Source of the DNA: Flavobacterium anhuiense
GTDB taxonomy: Bacteria > Bacteroidota > Bacteroidia > Flavobacteriales > Flavobacteriaceae
Assembly: GCF_900101855.1 (NCBI RefSeq)
Contig: NZ_FMVC01000006.1
Coordinates: 295,296 to 359,295, forward strand
Reading direction: 5' to 3'
Length of the DNA stretch: 64,000 bases
Under the pieces are notes generated by a model. That model made no database searches and was not told the DNA's origin. It worked only from the letters and a program-made list of their open reading frames with translations. Positions 24,213 through 32,383 of the stretch are shown one piece after another. The position numbers were made by a program, and so were the translations under genes. How positions within the stretch are numbered: the first letter of the stretch is position 1; each line of letters opens with the position of its first letter.

Positions 24213-24770
24213 TTAGAACATGAATCCAGCTGAAATCTGGAATACTGAGTTTTTAATATCTGCATTTTTAGATGCCTCTGTTAAACCTAAACCGTAACGA
24301 CCTTGTAAAAAGATGCTTTCAGTAAGTTTAACTCCTAATCCTGCGTTAAGACCAAATTCAAAAGTTTCACCATTCTTAACATCAAAATCATTTCTTTCAC
24401 TAACTAAGAAAGAAGCCTGCGGACCAACTTCTAAGCTGAAAGTATTATTTAAATAGAATTTAGCCATTACTGGTATAGAAATATATCCTAGTTCATTTTT
24501 TACATCTTCACTTACTTCACTAAATTTATAAGATGCACCAACAGTAGAGTATAAAAGCTCTGGCTGAATAGAGAATTTGTCTAGTAATTTTACTTCAGCT
24601 ACCAAACCAGCATGGTAACTAGTAATTCCATCTTTATTAATTTGGTCTGGAAAGTCTCCAGTTTGACTAGCAAAGTTAACCCCTGCTTTTACCCCGATTT
24701 TTAGTAATTGTGCTTGTACTGCCGCTGATGTTGCAATGAACATTACAGCTGCTAAAATTATTTTCTTCAT
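24213..24770 (-). CDS. Outer membrane beta-barrel protein (PorT-like porin family)
   Basis: A 185-residue protein with a signal peptide (MKKIILAAVMFIATSAAVQA) and an eight-strand-type barrel: IGVKAGVNFAS, IQPELLYSTVGASYKF, ISIPVMAKFYLNNTFSLEVG, FGLNAGLGVKL, and a C-terminal Phe (ISAGFMF) as in barrel beta-signals. The outer-membrane-beta-barrel domain is of the PorT/OMP_b-brl_2 type. It is divergent from three related genes on the plus strand. Transport function is not certain for such small barrels. Confidence 0.88.
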   Translation of the reverse strand: MKKIILAAVMFIATSAAVQAQLLKIGVKAGVNFASQTGDFPDQINKDGITSYHAGLVAEVKLLDKFSIQPELLYSTVGASYKFSEVSEDVKNELGYISIPVMAKFYLNNTFSLEVGPQASFLVSERNDFDVKNGETFEFGLNAGLGVKLTESIFLQGRYGLGLTEASKNADIKNSVFQISAGFMF

Positions 24771-25060
24771 AAAAAGGTTTTTAAAAATTGGTATTTTAAA
24801 ATGTTATTTAAAGTTCAAAACTACATATTTAGCATTTTATTGCATTATAATTTGGATTAAATAATTACTAAAATTCCCACTCAAATTGCTTTTTCTTGTT
24901 TCAAGAATGGCATTTCTCCTTTCAATGCTTTGATTTTCAATTAGTCTATATCGATTTCATTTTTGTCTTATTTTAATACTTTTTAAACTTATTGCGGAGT
25001 ATTTTTTGTAAGTCTAATCTTAGTTTTGTCGAATATTAATCAAATAATATTTTAAAAATC
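24771..25060. other. Divergent intergenic region between beta-barrel genes
   Basis: 290 bases without a gene. A possible plus-strand -7 element TAGTTTTG is at 25021-25028, 33 bases before the ATG at 25061. Nothing else is recognised. Confidence 0.45.
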
Positions 25061-25621
25061 ATGAAAAAAATTATTTTGGCTGCTATTGCAGTATTAGGCT
25101 TTACATTTGCTAATGCACAAACGGGAGGATTCGCAAAAGGAGATACATTTATTTCTGGAGCATTGAATGTGAGTTCAGAAAAAACAGGTGATGCTAAAAG
25201 TAGCGGTTTCACAATTGAGCCAAAAGTAGGTTATTTTGTTACTGAAAATATTGCGATTGGAGCAAAATTAGGATTTGGTTCAGATAAAGTAGGGGATGAT
25301 AAAACAAATTCATTTACTGCTGGGGCTTTTGGTAGATACTATTTTACACCTGCTTCACAATTTTCAATCTACGGACAAGCGGGTCTAGATTTTACAAATT
25401 ACAAACACAAGCCAGGAGATTTTAAATCAAATGAGATTGGAGCTAACCTTGGTTTAGGTTTGAGTTATTTCTTATCTAACCATTTTGCAATCGAAGCAAC
25501 TTGGCTTGGTTTAGGATACAGCGTAAACAACAATGGAGGACATGGAGCTGAAAAAACTAATTCTTTTGGTTTTGGAACAGACTTAAGAGATGTAAGCTTC
25601 GGAGTTGTTTATAAATTCTAA
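25061..25621 (+). CDS. Outer membrane beta-barrel protein
   Basis: A 186-residue protein with a signal peptide (MKKIILAAIAVLGFTFANAQ) and a barrel of about eight to ten strands, for example GFTIEPKVGYFVTENIAIGA, SIYGQAGLDFTNY and the end SFGVVYKF. It has more Gly and Lys than its neighbours and lacks the GVKGGLN N-terminal strand of the two following paralogues, so it is a more distant relative. It has its own terminator. Confidence 0.88.
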   Translation: MKKIILAAIAVLGFTFANAQTGGFAKGDTFISGALNVSSEKTGDAKSSGFTIEPKVGYFVTENIAIGAKLGFGSDKVGDDKTNSFTAGAFGRYYFTPASQFSIYGQAGLDFTNYKHKPGDFKSNEIGANLGLGLSYFLSNHFAIEATWLGLGYSVNNNGGHGAEKTNSFGFGTDLRDVSFGVVYKF

Positions 25622-25651
25622 GTTAAAGAAACAGTTAGTTAATTTTAAAAG

Positions 25652-25681
25652 GCCTTCCTTAATTTTAGGGAAGGCTTTTTT
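25652..25681 (+). terminator. Terminator after beta-barrel gene
   Basis: GCCTTCC (25652-25658) pairs with GGAAGGC (25669-25675), followed by six T. Confidence 0.85.
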
Positions 25682-25791
25682 GTTGCTGGAGAATTCTAAT
25701 TTTAACTTGAGTTAATCTAAAATTAACAATTAGCGTAATAGTTACTATTTTATTTGTTAAATTCCTAATGTAGAATTATGAAGAATATTTT

Positions 25792-25799
25792 TATATTTG
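25792..25799 (+). promoter_or_regulatory. -7 element of beta-barrel paralogue 1
   Basis: TATATTTG is a perfect match, 31 bases before the ATG at 25831. The same arrangement (element then TTTAACCCAAA) recurs before the next paralogue. Confidence 0.6.
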
Positions 25800-25830
25800 A
25801 CTCGATTAATTTAACCCAAAACAAATTAGA

Positions 25831-26412
25831 ATGAAAAAAATTATCTTATCTGCCATTGCAATTATGGCTTTTGCATTCACAAATGCTCAGTCAACAAGAT
25901 TTGGAGTAAAAGGAGGTCTTAATATTTCAAGTATTGTTGGAGGAGACGTAGACAATACTAAATCATTAGTAGGATTTCACGTTGGAGGCTTAGCTGAAAT
26001 TCACGTAGTTGAAAAGTTTTATATTCAACCAGAGCTATTGTTCTCTGCTCAAGGTGCTAAATTTGACGGACCTTTTGGATCTGACGCAGACTTAAAATTA
26101 AATTATTTAAACATTCCTGTATTAGCAAAGTATTACATTGTTGACAAGAAGTTTAGCGTAGAAGCTGGTCCACAACTGGGTATTTTATTATCAGCTAAAT
26201 CAGATGGAGAAGATTTCAAAGATTATACAAGATCAACAGATTTAGGCTTTAATTTAGGAGCTGGCTATGATTTTACTGAAAATTTCTTTGTAGGTCTTCG
26301 TTACACTATCGGTTTGTCTCCTATTTCTGATAGAGATATTGATAATTCGGATGATTATTATGACAGTGCGAAAAATGGTAATTTCCAGATTTCTTTAGGA
26401 TATAAATTTTAA
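25831..26412 (+). CDS. Outer membrane beta-barrel protein, tandem paralogue 1
   Basis: A 193-residue PorT-like barrel with a signal peptide (MKKIILSAIAIMAFAFTNAQ). It shares long near-identical stretches with the next gene: RFGVKGGLNISS, IQPELLFSAQGAKF, LNYLNIPVLAKYY and the C terminus NFQISLGYKF. Acidic loops (DISDRDIDNSDDYYDSAKN) are predicted to be surface exposed or to bind cations. This is a recent duplication in which promoter and terminator were copied too. Confidence 0.9.
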   Translation: MKKIILSAIAIMAFAFTNAQSTRFGVKGGLNISSIVGGDVDNTKSLVGFHVGGLAEIHVVEKFYIQPELLFSAQGAKFDGPFGSDADLKLNYLNIPVLAKYYIVDKKFSVEAGPQLGILLSAKSDGEDFKDYTRSTDLGFNLGAGYDFTENFFVGLRYTIGLSPISDRDIDNSDDYYDSAKNGNFQISLGYKF

Positions 26413-26437
26413 TGCATTATTGGAATGCATTCCAAAA

Positions 26438-26465
26438 AACCTTCCCTAAAAAGGAAGGTTTTTTT
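26438..26465 (+). terminator. Terminator after paralogue 1
   Basis: AACCTTCC (26438-26445) with GGAAGGTT (26453-26460) and a T run. The upstream bases ATGCATTATTG are also repeated after paralogue 2. Confidence 0.85.
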
Positions 26466-26516
26466 ATAAACGAATGTTTTATTGAGGGAATGAAGGCTTT
26501 TTAATAAGTATATATT

Positions 26517-26524
26517 TATATTTG
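26517..26524 (+). promoter_or_regulatory. -7 element of beta-barrel paralogue 2
   Basis: TATATTTG, 31 bases before the ATG at 26556, has the same spacing as for paralogue 1. Confidence 0.6.
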
Positions 26525-26555
26525 AATCTCTATTTTAACCCAAACCAAATTAAAA

Positions 26556-27131
26556 ATGAAAAAACTTATTTTATCGGCCATTGCGATTATGGCTTTTGCA
26601 TTCTCAAATGCCCAAGAAACAAGATTTGGAATAAAAGGAGGTCTTAATCTTACCAATTTTACTGGAGATTTTGACACCAATATTAAAGCTGGTTTTCATG
26701 TTGGAGGTTTTGCTGAAATTAAAATTATCGAAAATTTAGCCATTCAGCCAGAGCTTTTGTTTTCTACTCAAGGTGCTAGATACAATATGATTGGTGGTAA
26801 TCAAAGCGGGTCTTATAAGTTGGATTACATTAATGTACCTGTTTTGGCTAAATTTTATGTTACGAAACAATTTACCGTTGAAGCAGGTCCGCAGATTGGA
26901 TTCTTAGTTTCTGCTAAAAATGAAGATAGAGATATTAAAGATGCTTACAAAACTGCAGATTACGGATTTAATTTTGGTGCAGGTTATAATTTTACAGATA
27001 ATTTTTCTGTTGGCTTACGTTATGCAATTGGTCTTTCTGGAATATTTGACCGCAATTACGAAGATTTTAGTGATTATTATGACAGTACAAAAAACAGTAA
27101 TTTCCAGATTTCTTTAGGATATAAATTTTAA
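26556..27131 (+). CDS. Outer membrane beta-barrel protein, tandem paralogue 2
   Basis: A 191-residue PorT-like barrel with signal peptide MKKLILSAIAIMAFAFSNAQ. It matches paralogue 1 strand for strand (RFGIKGGLNLTN, IQPELLFSTQGARY, LDYINVPVLAKFY, VGLRYAIGLSGI, NFQISLGYKF), with divergence concentrated in loops. That is expected for surface loops under diversifying pressure or relaxed constraint. The 3-prime flank, including the terminator, is duplicated as well. Confidence 0.9.
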   Translation: MKKLILSAIAIMAFAFSNAQETRFGIKGGLNLTNFTGDFDTNIKAGFHVGGFAEIKIIENLAIQPELLFSTQGARYNMIGGNQSGSYKLDYINVPVLAKFYVTKQFTVEAGPQIGFLVSAKNEDRDIKDAYKTADYGFNFGAGYNFTDNFSVGLRYAIGLSGIFDRNYEDFSDYYDSTKNSNFQISLGYKF

Positions 27132-27156
27132 TGCATTATTGTAATGTATTCCAAAA

Positions 27157-27183
27157 AACCTTCCCTAAAAGGAAGGTTTTTTT
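27157..27183 (+). terminator. Terminator after paralogue 2
   Basis: AACCTTCC (27157-27164) with GGAAGGTT (27171-27178) and a T run; nearly identical to the terminator of paralogue 1. Confidence 0.85.
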
Positions 27184-27211
27184 ATGCCAAAAAATCACTT
27201 ACTTTGTGAGT

Positions 27212-28108
27212 ATGAATTGGAGCAGATATATAAAAGATTATCAGTCGTATTTGAGGATAGAGAGAGGCTTGTCTAAAAATACGATCGAAAATTATGGTTT
27301 TGACATTGAACGTTTGTGTCTTTTTTTAGAAACCAATCAAATTGATGTTTCACCAATAAAAATTTCTGATGAAACATTACAGCAGTTTATTTATACAGTA
27401 GCTAAAGAAGTAAATCCGAGATCACAGGCGAGGATTATTTCTGGGCTTAAAAGTTTTTTTAATTATCTGGTTTTTGAAGATTATAGAAATGACAATCCTT
27501 TAGAATTAATTGAGGCGCCAAAAACAGGCCGAAAATTGCCTGATACTTTATCGCTTCAGGAAATTGATGCGCTGATCGAAACAATCGATTTAAGCACCAA
27601 TGAAGGCGAGAGAAACCGCGCAATGCTCGAAACTTTGTATGGTTGCGGATTACGTGTTTCTGAATTGATTACGCTTAAAATTTCAGATCTTTTTTTTGAT
27701 GAAGGTTTTATTAAAATCACGGGTAAAGGAAATAAAGAAAGATTTGTTCCAATTGGTCCTCTAACTCAAAAGTATATTGATATTTACAAAAATGCAGTCC
27801 GTTCAAATCTCAATATAAAAAAAGGTGCCGAAGACACTTTGTTCTTAAACAGACGTGGGAATCAGTTAACGCGTGCCATGGTTTTTACTATTATCAAAGA
27901 TCTTGCTCAGAAAATGGGACTTAAAAAAAGTATTAGTCCGCATACCCTGAGACATTCTTTTGCGACTCATTTGCTTGAAAACGGCGCCGACTTGAGATCA
28001 ATTCAATTGATGCTGGGTCACGAATCTATTACAACAACTGAAATCTATGTGCATTTGGATCGCAGTTTTTTAAAGGAAGTAATGCATAGCTTTCATCCTA
28101 GAAAGTAA
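27212..28108 (+). CDS. xerD: Tyrosine recombinase XerD
   Basis: A 298-residue site-specific recombinase started at the Met of MNWSRYIKDYQSYLRIERGL; an in-frame upstream reading would translate the preceding terminator. The N-terminal SAM-like DNA-binding domain is 1-105. The catalytic domain carries Arg in LYGCGLRVSELI (about 150), His-x-x-Arg in HTLRHSFATHLLENGADLRS, His in MLGHESITTTE and the nucleophile Tyr in TEIYVHL. There are no phage or integron genes nearby and the sequence fits the chromosome-dimer resolution enzyme, so XerD is preferred over a mobile integrase. Confidence 0.92.
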   Translation: MNWSRYIKDYQSYLRIERGLSKNTIENYGFDIERLCLFLETNQIDVSPIKISDETLQQFIYTVAKEVNPRSQARIISGLKSFFNYLVFEDYRNDNPLELIEAPKTGRKLPDTLSLQEIDALIETIDLSTNEGERNRAMLETLYGCGLRVSELITLKISDLFFDEGFIKITGKGNKERFVPIGPLTQKYIDIYKNAVRSNLNIKKGAEDTLFLNRRGNQLTRAMVFTIIKDLAQKMGLKKSISPHTLRHSFATHLLENGADLRSIQLMLGHESITTTEIYVHLDRSFLKEVMHSFHPRK

Positions 28109-28258
28109 TTATTTTCATAATAGCCTATGTTTTTGTTGTGAAAATCCATATATTGTGTTAAAATATTGTTTTGATTAAGTAAAGACGTTGACAAGTGAGT
28201 TTTGTTTTTTGCTTTTCGGAATAAGTTTGAATATCTTATTTACATAAAAGAGTAACAT

Positions 28259-29779
28259 ATGGTTTTTGATTTATATGGAAACGAAGATTGCTTAGAGGTA
28301 AATAATTTTTATAGAAAATTGTTGGCCGAAATGCCGGACTTGCTTTTTCAGTTTGTTATTGATGCTGATAATGATTACTCGTTTCCCCTTGTAAGCAAAT
28401 CGGCAGACGAAATATTTGAACTTTCTGCTGCAGATTTTAATAATGATATAAAGCTTATAGTTTACGATCGAATTTTACCGCAGGATCGCGAACTTTTTTT
28501 TCAGTCTTTAGTCAAAGCCAGAAAGGAAATAAAACCTTGGGAAATAGAGTTTAGAGCTACTCTTCCTAAAAAAGGAATTCGCTGGTTTAAAATTTCTGCA
28601 AAAACAGAATCTGCGGCAAATGGAAATGTGATTTTCTATGGTCATGTTTCGGATATTACCGAGTTGAAAGATAAAGAAGAGAAGCTAAGGATTTCGGAAG
28701 AGCGTTTTCAATTTGCCTTAGATGCTTCTACTGCTGGAATTTGGGATTGGGATATGGTCACCAATAGGGTTTTTTACTCTTCTCTGTCTCTTAAAATTTT
28801 AGAATTAGAATCGACTGATATTTTTGATGATCCAGAACGATGGGATAAAATTGTGCATCCAGATGATCTTCCAAAATATTATTCGGATATTCATGAACAC
28901 TTTGATAATAAGATTCCGTTTTATGAAAATTATCATCGTGTAATGACTTCCAGCGGTAATTACAAATGGATTTTAGACCGCGGAAAAGTAATTGAACGCG
29001 ATGAAAACGGAAGGCCTTTGCGAGTAATTGGAACGCATACTGATGTCTCGGCTCAGAAAGAAAAAGAGCTGGAGCTTATGAAAACCATGAAACTGTATAG
29101 TGATCAAAATAGCCGTTTATTGAACTTCTCGCATATTGTTTCTCATAATCTAAATACACAGGCTGGAAATATAAAATCGATTTTAGATCTTATTGATGCA
29201 GATGTTAGTAAACAGACCGTAACAGAAATGCTGGAATATTTACGCACCGTTTCTAATGATCTGAATGAAACTATTTCGAATCTTACCCAAATTGTAAAAA
29301 CGCAGAGTAATATTAATATTGCGGTAGTGCCACTAAAACTTTGTGAATATATCGAGAAAACTATTTCAACGATTAAAGGGTATCATAAAGAACGAAAAGT
29401 TACGATCATCAATAACGTACCGAAGTATTTGACGGTAAATTTTAATCCGGCTTACATGGAAAGCGTTTTGTTGAATTTTACAACAAACGCAATTAAATAT
29501 GCGCATCCAGATCGTGATCCTGTAATTACTTTTGATTTTGCTATTGAGCCTGAAGGTTTTAAATCCCTTAAAATAACAGATAATGGTCTCGGAATCGATT
29601 TGAAAGTCTATGGTGATTTGCTGTTTGGTATGTATAAAACCTTTCATAAACATGAAGAAGCGCGAGGTATTGGATTATACATTACAAGAAATCAAATTGA
29701 AGCAATGAAAGGAACTGTTGAAGTAGAAAGTGAAGTAGGGGTTGGGACAAGCTTTAAAATCGTTTTTAATGATATGTAA
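28259..29779 (+). CDS. PAS-domain sensor histidine kinase
   Basis: A 506-residue soluble kinase without a signal peptide or membrane helix. The first PAS is about 15-130. The second PAS (PAS_3 type, about 145-270) carries TAGIWDWDMVTNRVFYSS and a PAC segment ending RVIGTHTDVSAQK. The phospho-acceptor region is LLNFSHIVSHNLNTQAGNI (His near 297), and the HATPase domain is about 370-505 with N box NFTTNAIKYAHPD, G1 ITDNGLGIDL and G2 ARGIGLYITRNQIEA. There is no receiver domain and no response regulator next to it. An orphan cytosolic sensor is inferred; the signal is unknown. Confidence 0.92.
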   Translation: MVFDLYGNEDCLEVNNFYRKLLAEMPDLLFQFVIDADNDYSFPLVSKSADEIFELSAADFNNDIKLIVYDRILPQDRELFFQSLVKARKEIKPWEIEFRATLPKKGIRWFKISAKTESAANGNVIFYGHVSDITELKDKEEKLRISEERFQFALDASTAGIWDWDMVTNRVFYSSLSLKILELESTDIFDDPERWDKIVHPDDLPKYYSDIHEHFDNKIPFYENYHRVMTSSGNYKWILDRGKVIERDENGRPLRVIGTHTDVSAQKEKELELMKTMKLYSDQNSRLLNFSHIVSHNLNTQAGNIKSILDLIDADVSKQTVTEMLEYLRTVSNDLNETISNLTQIVKTQSNINIAVVPLKLCEYIEKTISTIKGYHKERKVTIINNVPKYLTVNFNPAYMESVLLNFTTNAIKYAHPDRDPVITFDFAIEPEGFKSLKITDNGLGIDLKVYGDLLFGMYKTFHKHEEARGIGLYITRNQIEAMKGTVEVESEVGVGTSFKIVFNDM

Positions 29780-29800
29780 GCTTGCAAAGAGCTAAATAAA

Positions 29801-29830
29801 AATAAAGGCTGTCAATTGACAGCCTTTATT
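29801..29830. terminator. Bidirectional terminator (perfect 30-base palindrome)
   Basis: The 30 bases equal their own reverse complement and are flanked by A and T runs. It lies between the convergent histidine kinase and RNase Y genes. Confidence 0.9.
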
Positions 29831-29853
29831 TTTTCTATATATTATTTCCAAGA

Positions 29854-31413
29854 TTATTTAGCAATGTTTACAGCTCTAGTTTCTCTAATAACTGTAACTT
29901 TTACCTGTCCAGGATAAGTCATTTCGGTTTGAATTTTTTGTGAAATTTCGAAAGATAAGTTTGCTGCGTTGTCATCAGAAACTTTTTCGCTTTCTACAAT
30001 TACACGAAGCTCTCTACCAGCTTGGATCGCATAAGCATTTTTAACTCCACTGAATCCGTATGCCACGTCTTCAAGATCTTTCAAACGCTGGATGTAAGAG
30101 TCAAGAACCTGACGTCTAGCGCCTGGTCTAGCTCCAGAAATAGCATCACAAACCTGAATAATTGGAGATAATAAAGACTTCATTTCGATCTCATCGTGGT
30201 GAGCTCCAATCGCGTTGCATACTTCTTCTTTCTCTCCGTATTTCTCAGCCCACTGCATACCTAAAAGTGCGTGTGGCAAATCACTCTCTGTATCAGGCAC
30301 TTTTCCGATATCGTGTAATAAACCTGCTCTTTTTGCCAGTTTTACGTTTAGTCCTAATTCTGCAGCCATTATACCGCAAAGTTTAGAAACCTCTCTTGAG
30401 TGCTGTAATAAGTTTTGTCCGTAAGAAGAACGATATTTCATTCTACCTACAACTTTAATTAATTCTGGGTGTAAACCGTGAATTCCTAAGTCGATAACAG
30501 TACGTTTTCCAACTTCGATAATTTCGTCATCGATTTGTTTGGCAGTTTTAGCCACAACTTCTTCGATTCTTGCTGGGTGAATACGTCCGTCAGTTACTAA
30601 TTTGTGTAAAGATAAACGAGCAATTTCTCTACGAACAGGATCAAAACAAGAAAGAATAATTGCTTCTGGCGTATCGTCAACAATGATTTCCACACCAGTT
30701 GCGGCTTCAAGTGCTCTAATGTTACGCCCTTCACGTCCAATAATTCTACCTTTAACATCATCAGATTCGATATTGAAAACAGATACACAGTTTTCAACCG
30801 CTTCTTCCGTTCCAACTCTTTGGATCGTATTAATGATGATTTTTTTAGCTTCTTGCTGCGCAGTCAATTTTGCCTCTTCAATAGTTTCTTGAATATGAGA
30901 CATTGCTTTTGTTTTAGCTTCTGCTTTTAATCCTTCTACCAATTGTTCTTTTGCTTCTTCAGCAGAAAGACCAGAGATTACTTCTAATTGCTGTAGCTGG
31001 CTTTTATGAAGTTTGTCAACTTCAGCTTGTTTTTTGTCTAAAAGCTCAATTTTATTGTTGTATTCAGCTGTTTTAGCTTCAAAATCTTCGTTTATTTTTT
31101 TAGCTTTAGAAAGTTCATTAGAAACTTGAGATTCTTTATCGCGAACGCGTTTTTCTACTTCAGCAACTTTTTTATCGCGCGCTAAAATAACTTGTTCGTG
31201 TTCTGATTTTAGTTCGATAAAACGCTCTTTGGCTTGAAGAATTTTATCTTTTTTGATATTTTCGGCTTCTAAATTAGCGTCTTTTAAGATGGAGGCCGCT
31301 TCTTTTTTAGCGTTTTTAATTAGGTTTGAAATATTACTTTTCTCGATAATTTTAGCTATTGCAAATCCTGCCGCAATACCTACAATACCAATAATGATCG
31401 TTATGATGTCCAT
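29854..31413 (-). CDS. rny: Ribonuclease Y
   Basis: A 519-residue membrane-anchored endoribonuclease. The N-terminal membrane helix (about 3-22, IITIIIGIVGIAAGFAIAKI) is followed by a long coiled coil (about 30-190), a KH domain (about 210-275) with GRIIGREGRNIRALEAATG, and an HD domain with LLQHSREVSKLCG and AGLLHDIGKVPDTE (HD metal site). It starts mRNA decay in many bacteria. It follows zapA and 6S RNA on the same strand, a conserved order in the group. Confidence 0.96.
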   Translation of the reverse strand: MDIITIIIGIVGIAAGFAIAKIIEKSNISNLIKNAKKEAASILKDANLEAENIKKDKILQAKERFIELKSEHEQVILARDKKVAEVEKRVRDKESQVSNELSKAKKINEDFEAKTAEYNNKIELLDKKQAEVDKLHKSQLQQLEVISGLSAEEAKEQLVEGLKAEAKTKAMSHIQETIEEAKLTAQQEAKKIIINTIQRVGTEEAVENCVSVFNIESDDVKGRIIGREGRNIRALEAATGVEIIVDDTPEAIILSCFDPVRREIARLSLHKLVTDGRIHPARIEEVVAKTAKQIDDEIIEVGKRTVIDLGIHGLHPELIKVVGRMKYRSSYGQNLLQHSREVSKLCGIMAAELGLNVKLAKRAGLLHDIGKVPDTESDLPHALLGMQWAEKYGEKEEVCNAIGAHHDEIEMKSLLSPIIQVCDAISGARPGARRQVLDSYIQRLKDLEDVAYGFSGVKNAYAIQAGRELRVIVESEKVSDDNAANLSFEISQKIQTEMTYPGQVKVTVIRETRAVNIAK

Positions 31414-31433
31414 GTTTGTTAGGGTTTATATAT

Positions 31434-31596
31434 AAAAAAAGCCTACATTAATTGCTTGTATAAACTCGTAAAGACAAGTTTTGAGCTAACTCACTGTTCA
31501 AGTTTCCCAGCCAAAAGGAGGGCATACTATAGTAGCGACGATTTGCTCATTCTAAATTGTTAGTGTTGAGTTTACCAAATGTGAACTAATGTAGGC
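31434..31596 (-). ncRNA. ssrS: 6S RNA (flavobacterial type)
   Basis: On the minus strand a molecule of about 156 bases runs from 31596 to 31441. Its ends GCCTACATTA and TAATGTAGGC pair, and it is followed at once by seven T (31440-31434), so the closing helix doubles as a terminator. The central part can form a long interrupted helix around an open bubble, the shape of 6S RNA, which mimics an open promoter and binds RNA polymerase. Its position directly after zapA matches the ssrS-zapA neighbourhood of other bacteria and the 6S-Flavo family. No separate TAnnTTTG promoter was found, so it may be processed from the zapA transcript. Confidence 0.85.
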
Positions 31597-31622
31597 AGTA
31601 TCTTAGTTTCTGTAAAGAACGT

Positions 31623-31916
31623 TTAATTTTCGAGATATTGATCTAAAAGCGTATTTAATCTTTTAATTCTTTCGATAGTCTCTTCTCCATCGATTGCATT
31701 ATCAATCTGTTTTTGTTCTACCTGTGATGCAAATTGCAATGCACACATAGCTAGAACATCTTGTTTGTCACGTACCGCATAATTTTCTTCGAATTGCTTA
31801 ATCATGGCATCAATTTTTTTAGAAGCACTTCTTAGTCCTTCTTCTTGAGCGGGTTCAACCGTAAGTGGGTAAACGCGGTCGGCAATTGATATTTTAATTC
31901 TAAGCTTTCCGTCCAT
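31623..31916 (-). CDS. zapA: Cell division protein ZapA
   Basis: A 97-residue protein. The N-terminal part LRIKISIADRVYPLTVEPAQ is the ZapA beta-strand/helix head, and the C-terminal half is a coiled coil (QVEQKQIDNAIDGEETIERI). ZapA bundles FtsZ filaments at midcell. It lies 4 bases after a coiled-coil gene (31921-32211) and directly upstream of 6S RNA. Confidence 0.93.
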   Translation of the reverse strand: MDGKLRIKISIADRVYPLTVEPAQEEGLRSASKKIDAMIKQFEENYAVRDKQDVLAMCALQFASQVEQKQIDNAIDGEETIERIKRLNTLLDQYLEN

Positions 31917-31920
31917 GTTA

Positions 31921-32211
31921 TTAATCTGATAGTTGCGCTATGCAGTAATCGATTTCGCGAATTAATGAATTTATTTTAAGCTTTGTCTCTCTCTTGTTAT
32001 TGTCGCTGCCGAGCAACGAATTGGCTATCTTAAGTGTTTCATTTTGCTTCTTCAAAGCTTCCATTTCCTCAGATTGTTTCTGGATAATTTGCGCAGCTTT
32101 GGCTAGTTCTAATCGTAATACTTGATTGTTTTGTTCAAAGGCTTTTGATTTCTCAAAAAGCTTTTCAACTTTATATTCAAGAGTATCAATTATTTCTGCA
32201 ATTACACTCAT
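31921..32211 (-). CDS. Coiled-coil protein paired with ZapA (ZapB-like candidate)
   Basis: A 96-residue, almost wholly helical protein with heptad repeats (IIDTLEYKVEKLFEKSKAFE, then NNQVLRLELAKAAQIIQKQS) and no signal peptide or membrane segment. Composition and length resemble the ZapB coiled-coil rod that pairs with ZapA in Gammaproteobacteria, but no family signature was recognised with certainty. The 4-base spacing to zapA argues for cotranslation and a role at the division ring. This assignment is inference from context and shape. Confidence 0.7.
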   Translation of the reverse strand: MSVIAEIIDTLEYKVEKLFEKSKAFEQNNQVLRLELAKAAQIIQKQSEEMEALKKQNETLKIANSLLGSDNNKRETKLKINSLIREIDYCIAQLSD

Positions 32212-32383
32212 TATACATCCTATTCATTACTTAATCCTACAAAGTTAATATTCCTTTTTATTAATGCAATTTTTTATCGATTTTTTTGCATTATTTTAGA
32301 TAAATATATTGTAATTCAATCAATTGGGTTTTTGAAGCTTTTTTCTTGCTTTTATTGGCTTATTTTTGCTTATCTTAGCAAAA

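Noticed and set aside
27131..27211. N-terminal extension of XerD
   Set aside because: It covers the terminator of the preceding beta-barrel gene and has no XerD similarity; MNWSRYIKDY is the normal N terminus.
27212..28108. Integron or phage integrase
   Set aside because: No attI/attC-like sites, phage genes or tRNA junction next to it; the sequence fits chromosomal XerD.
30162..30424. Two overlapping ORFs antisense to rny
   Set aside because: These are frame shadows of conserved coding DNA; no promoter or start context.
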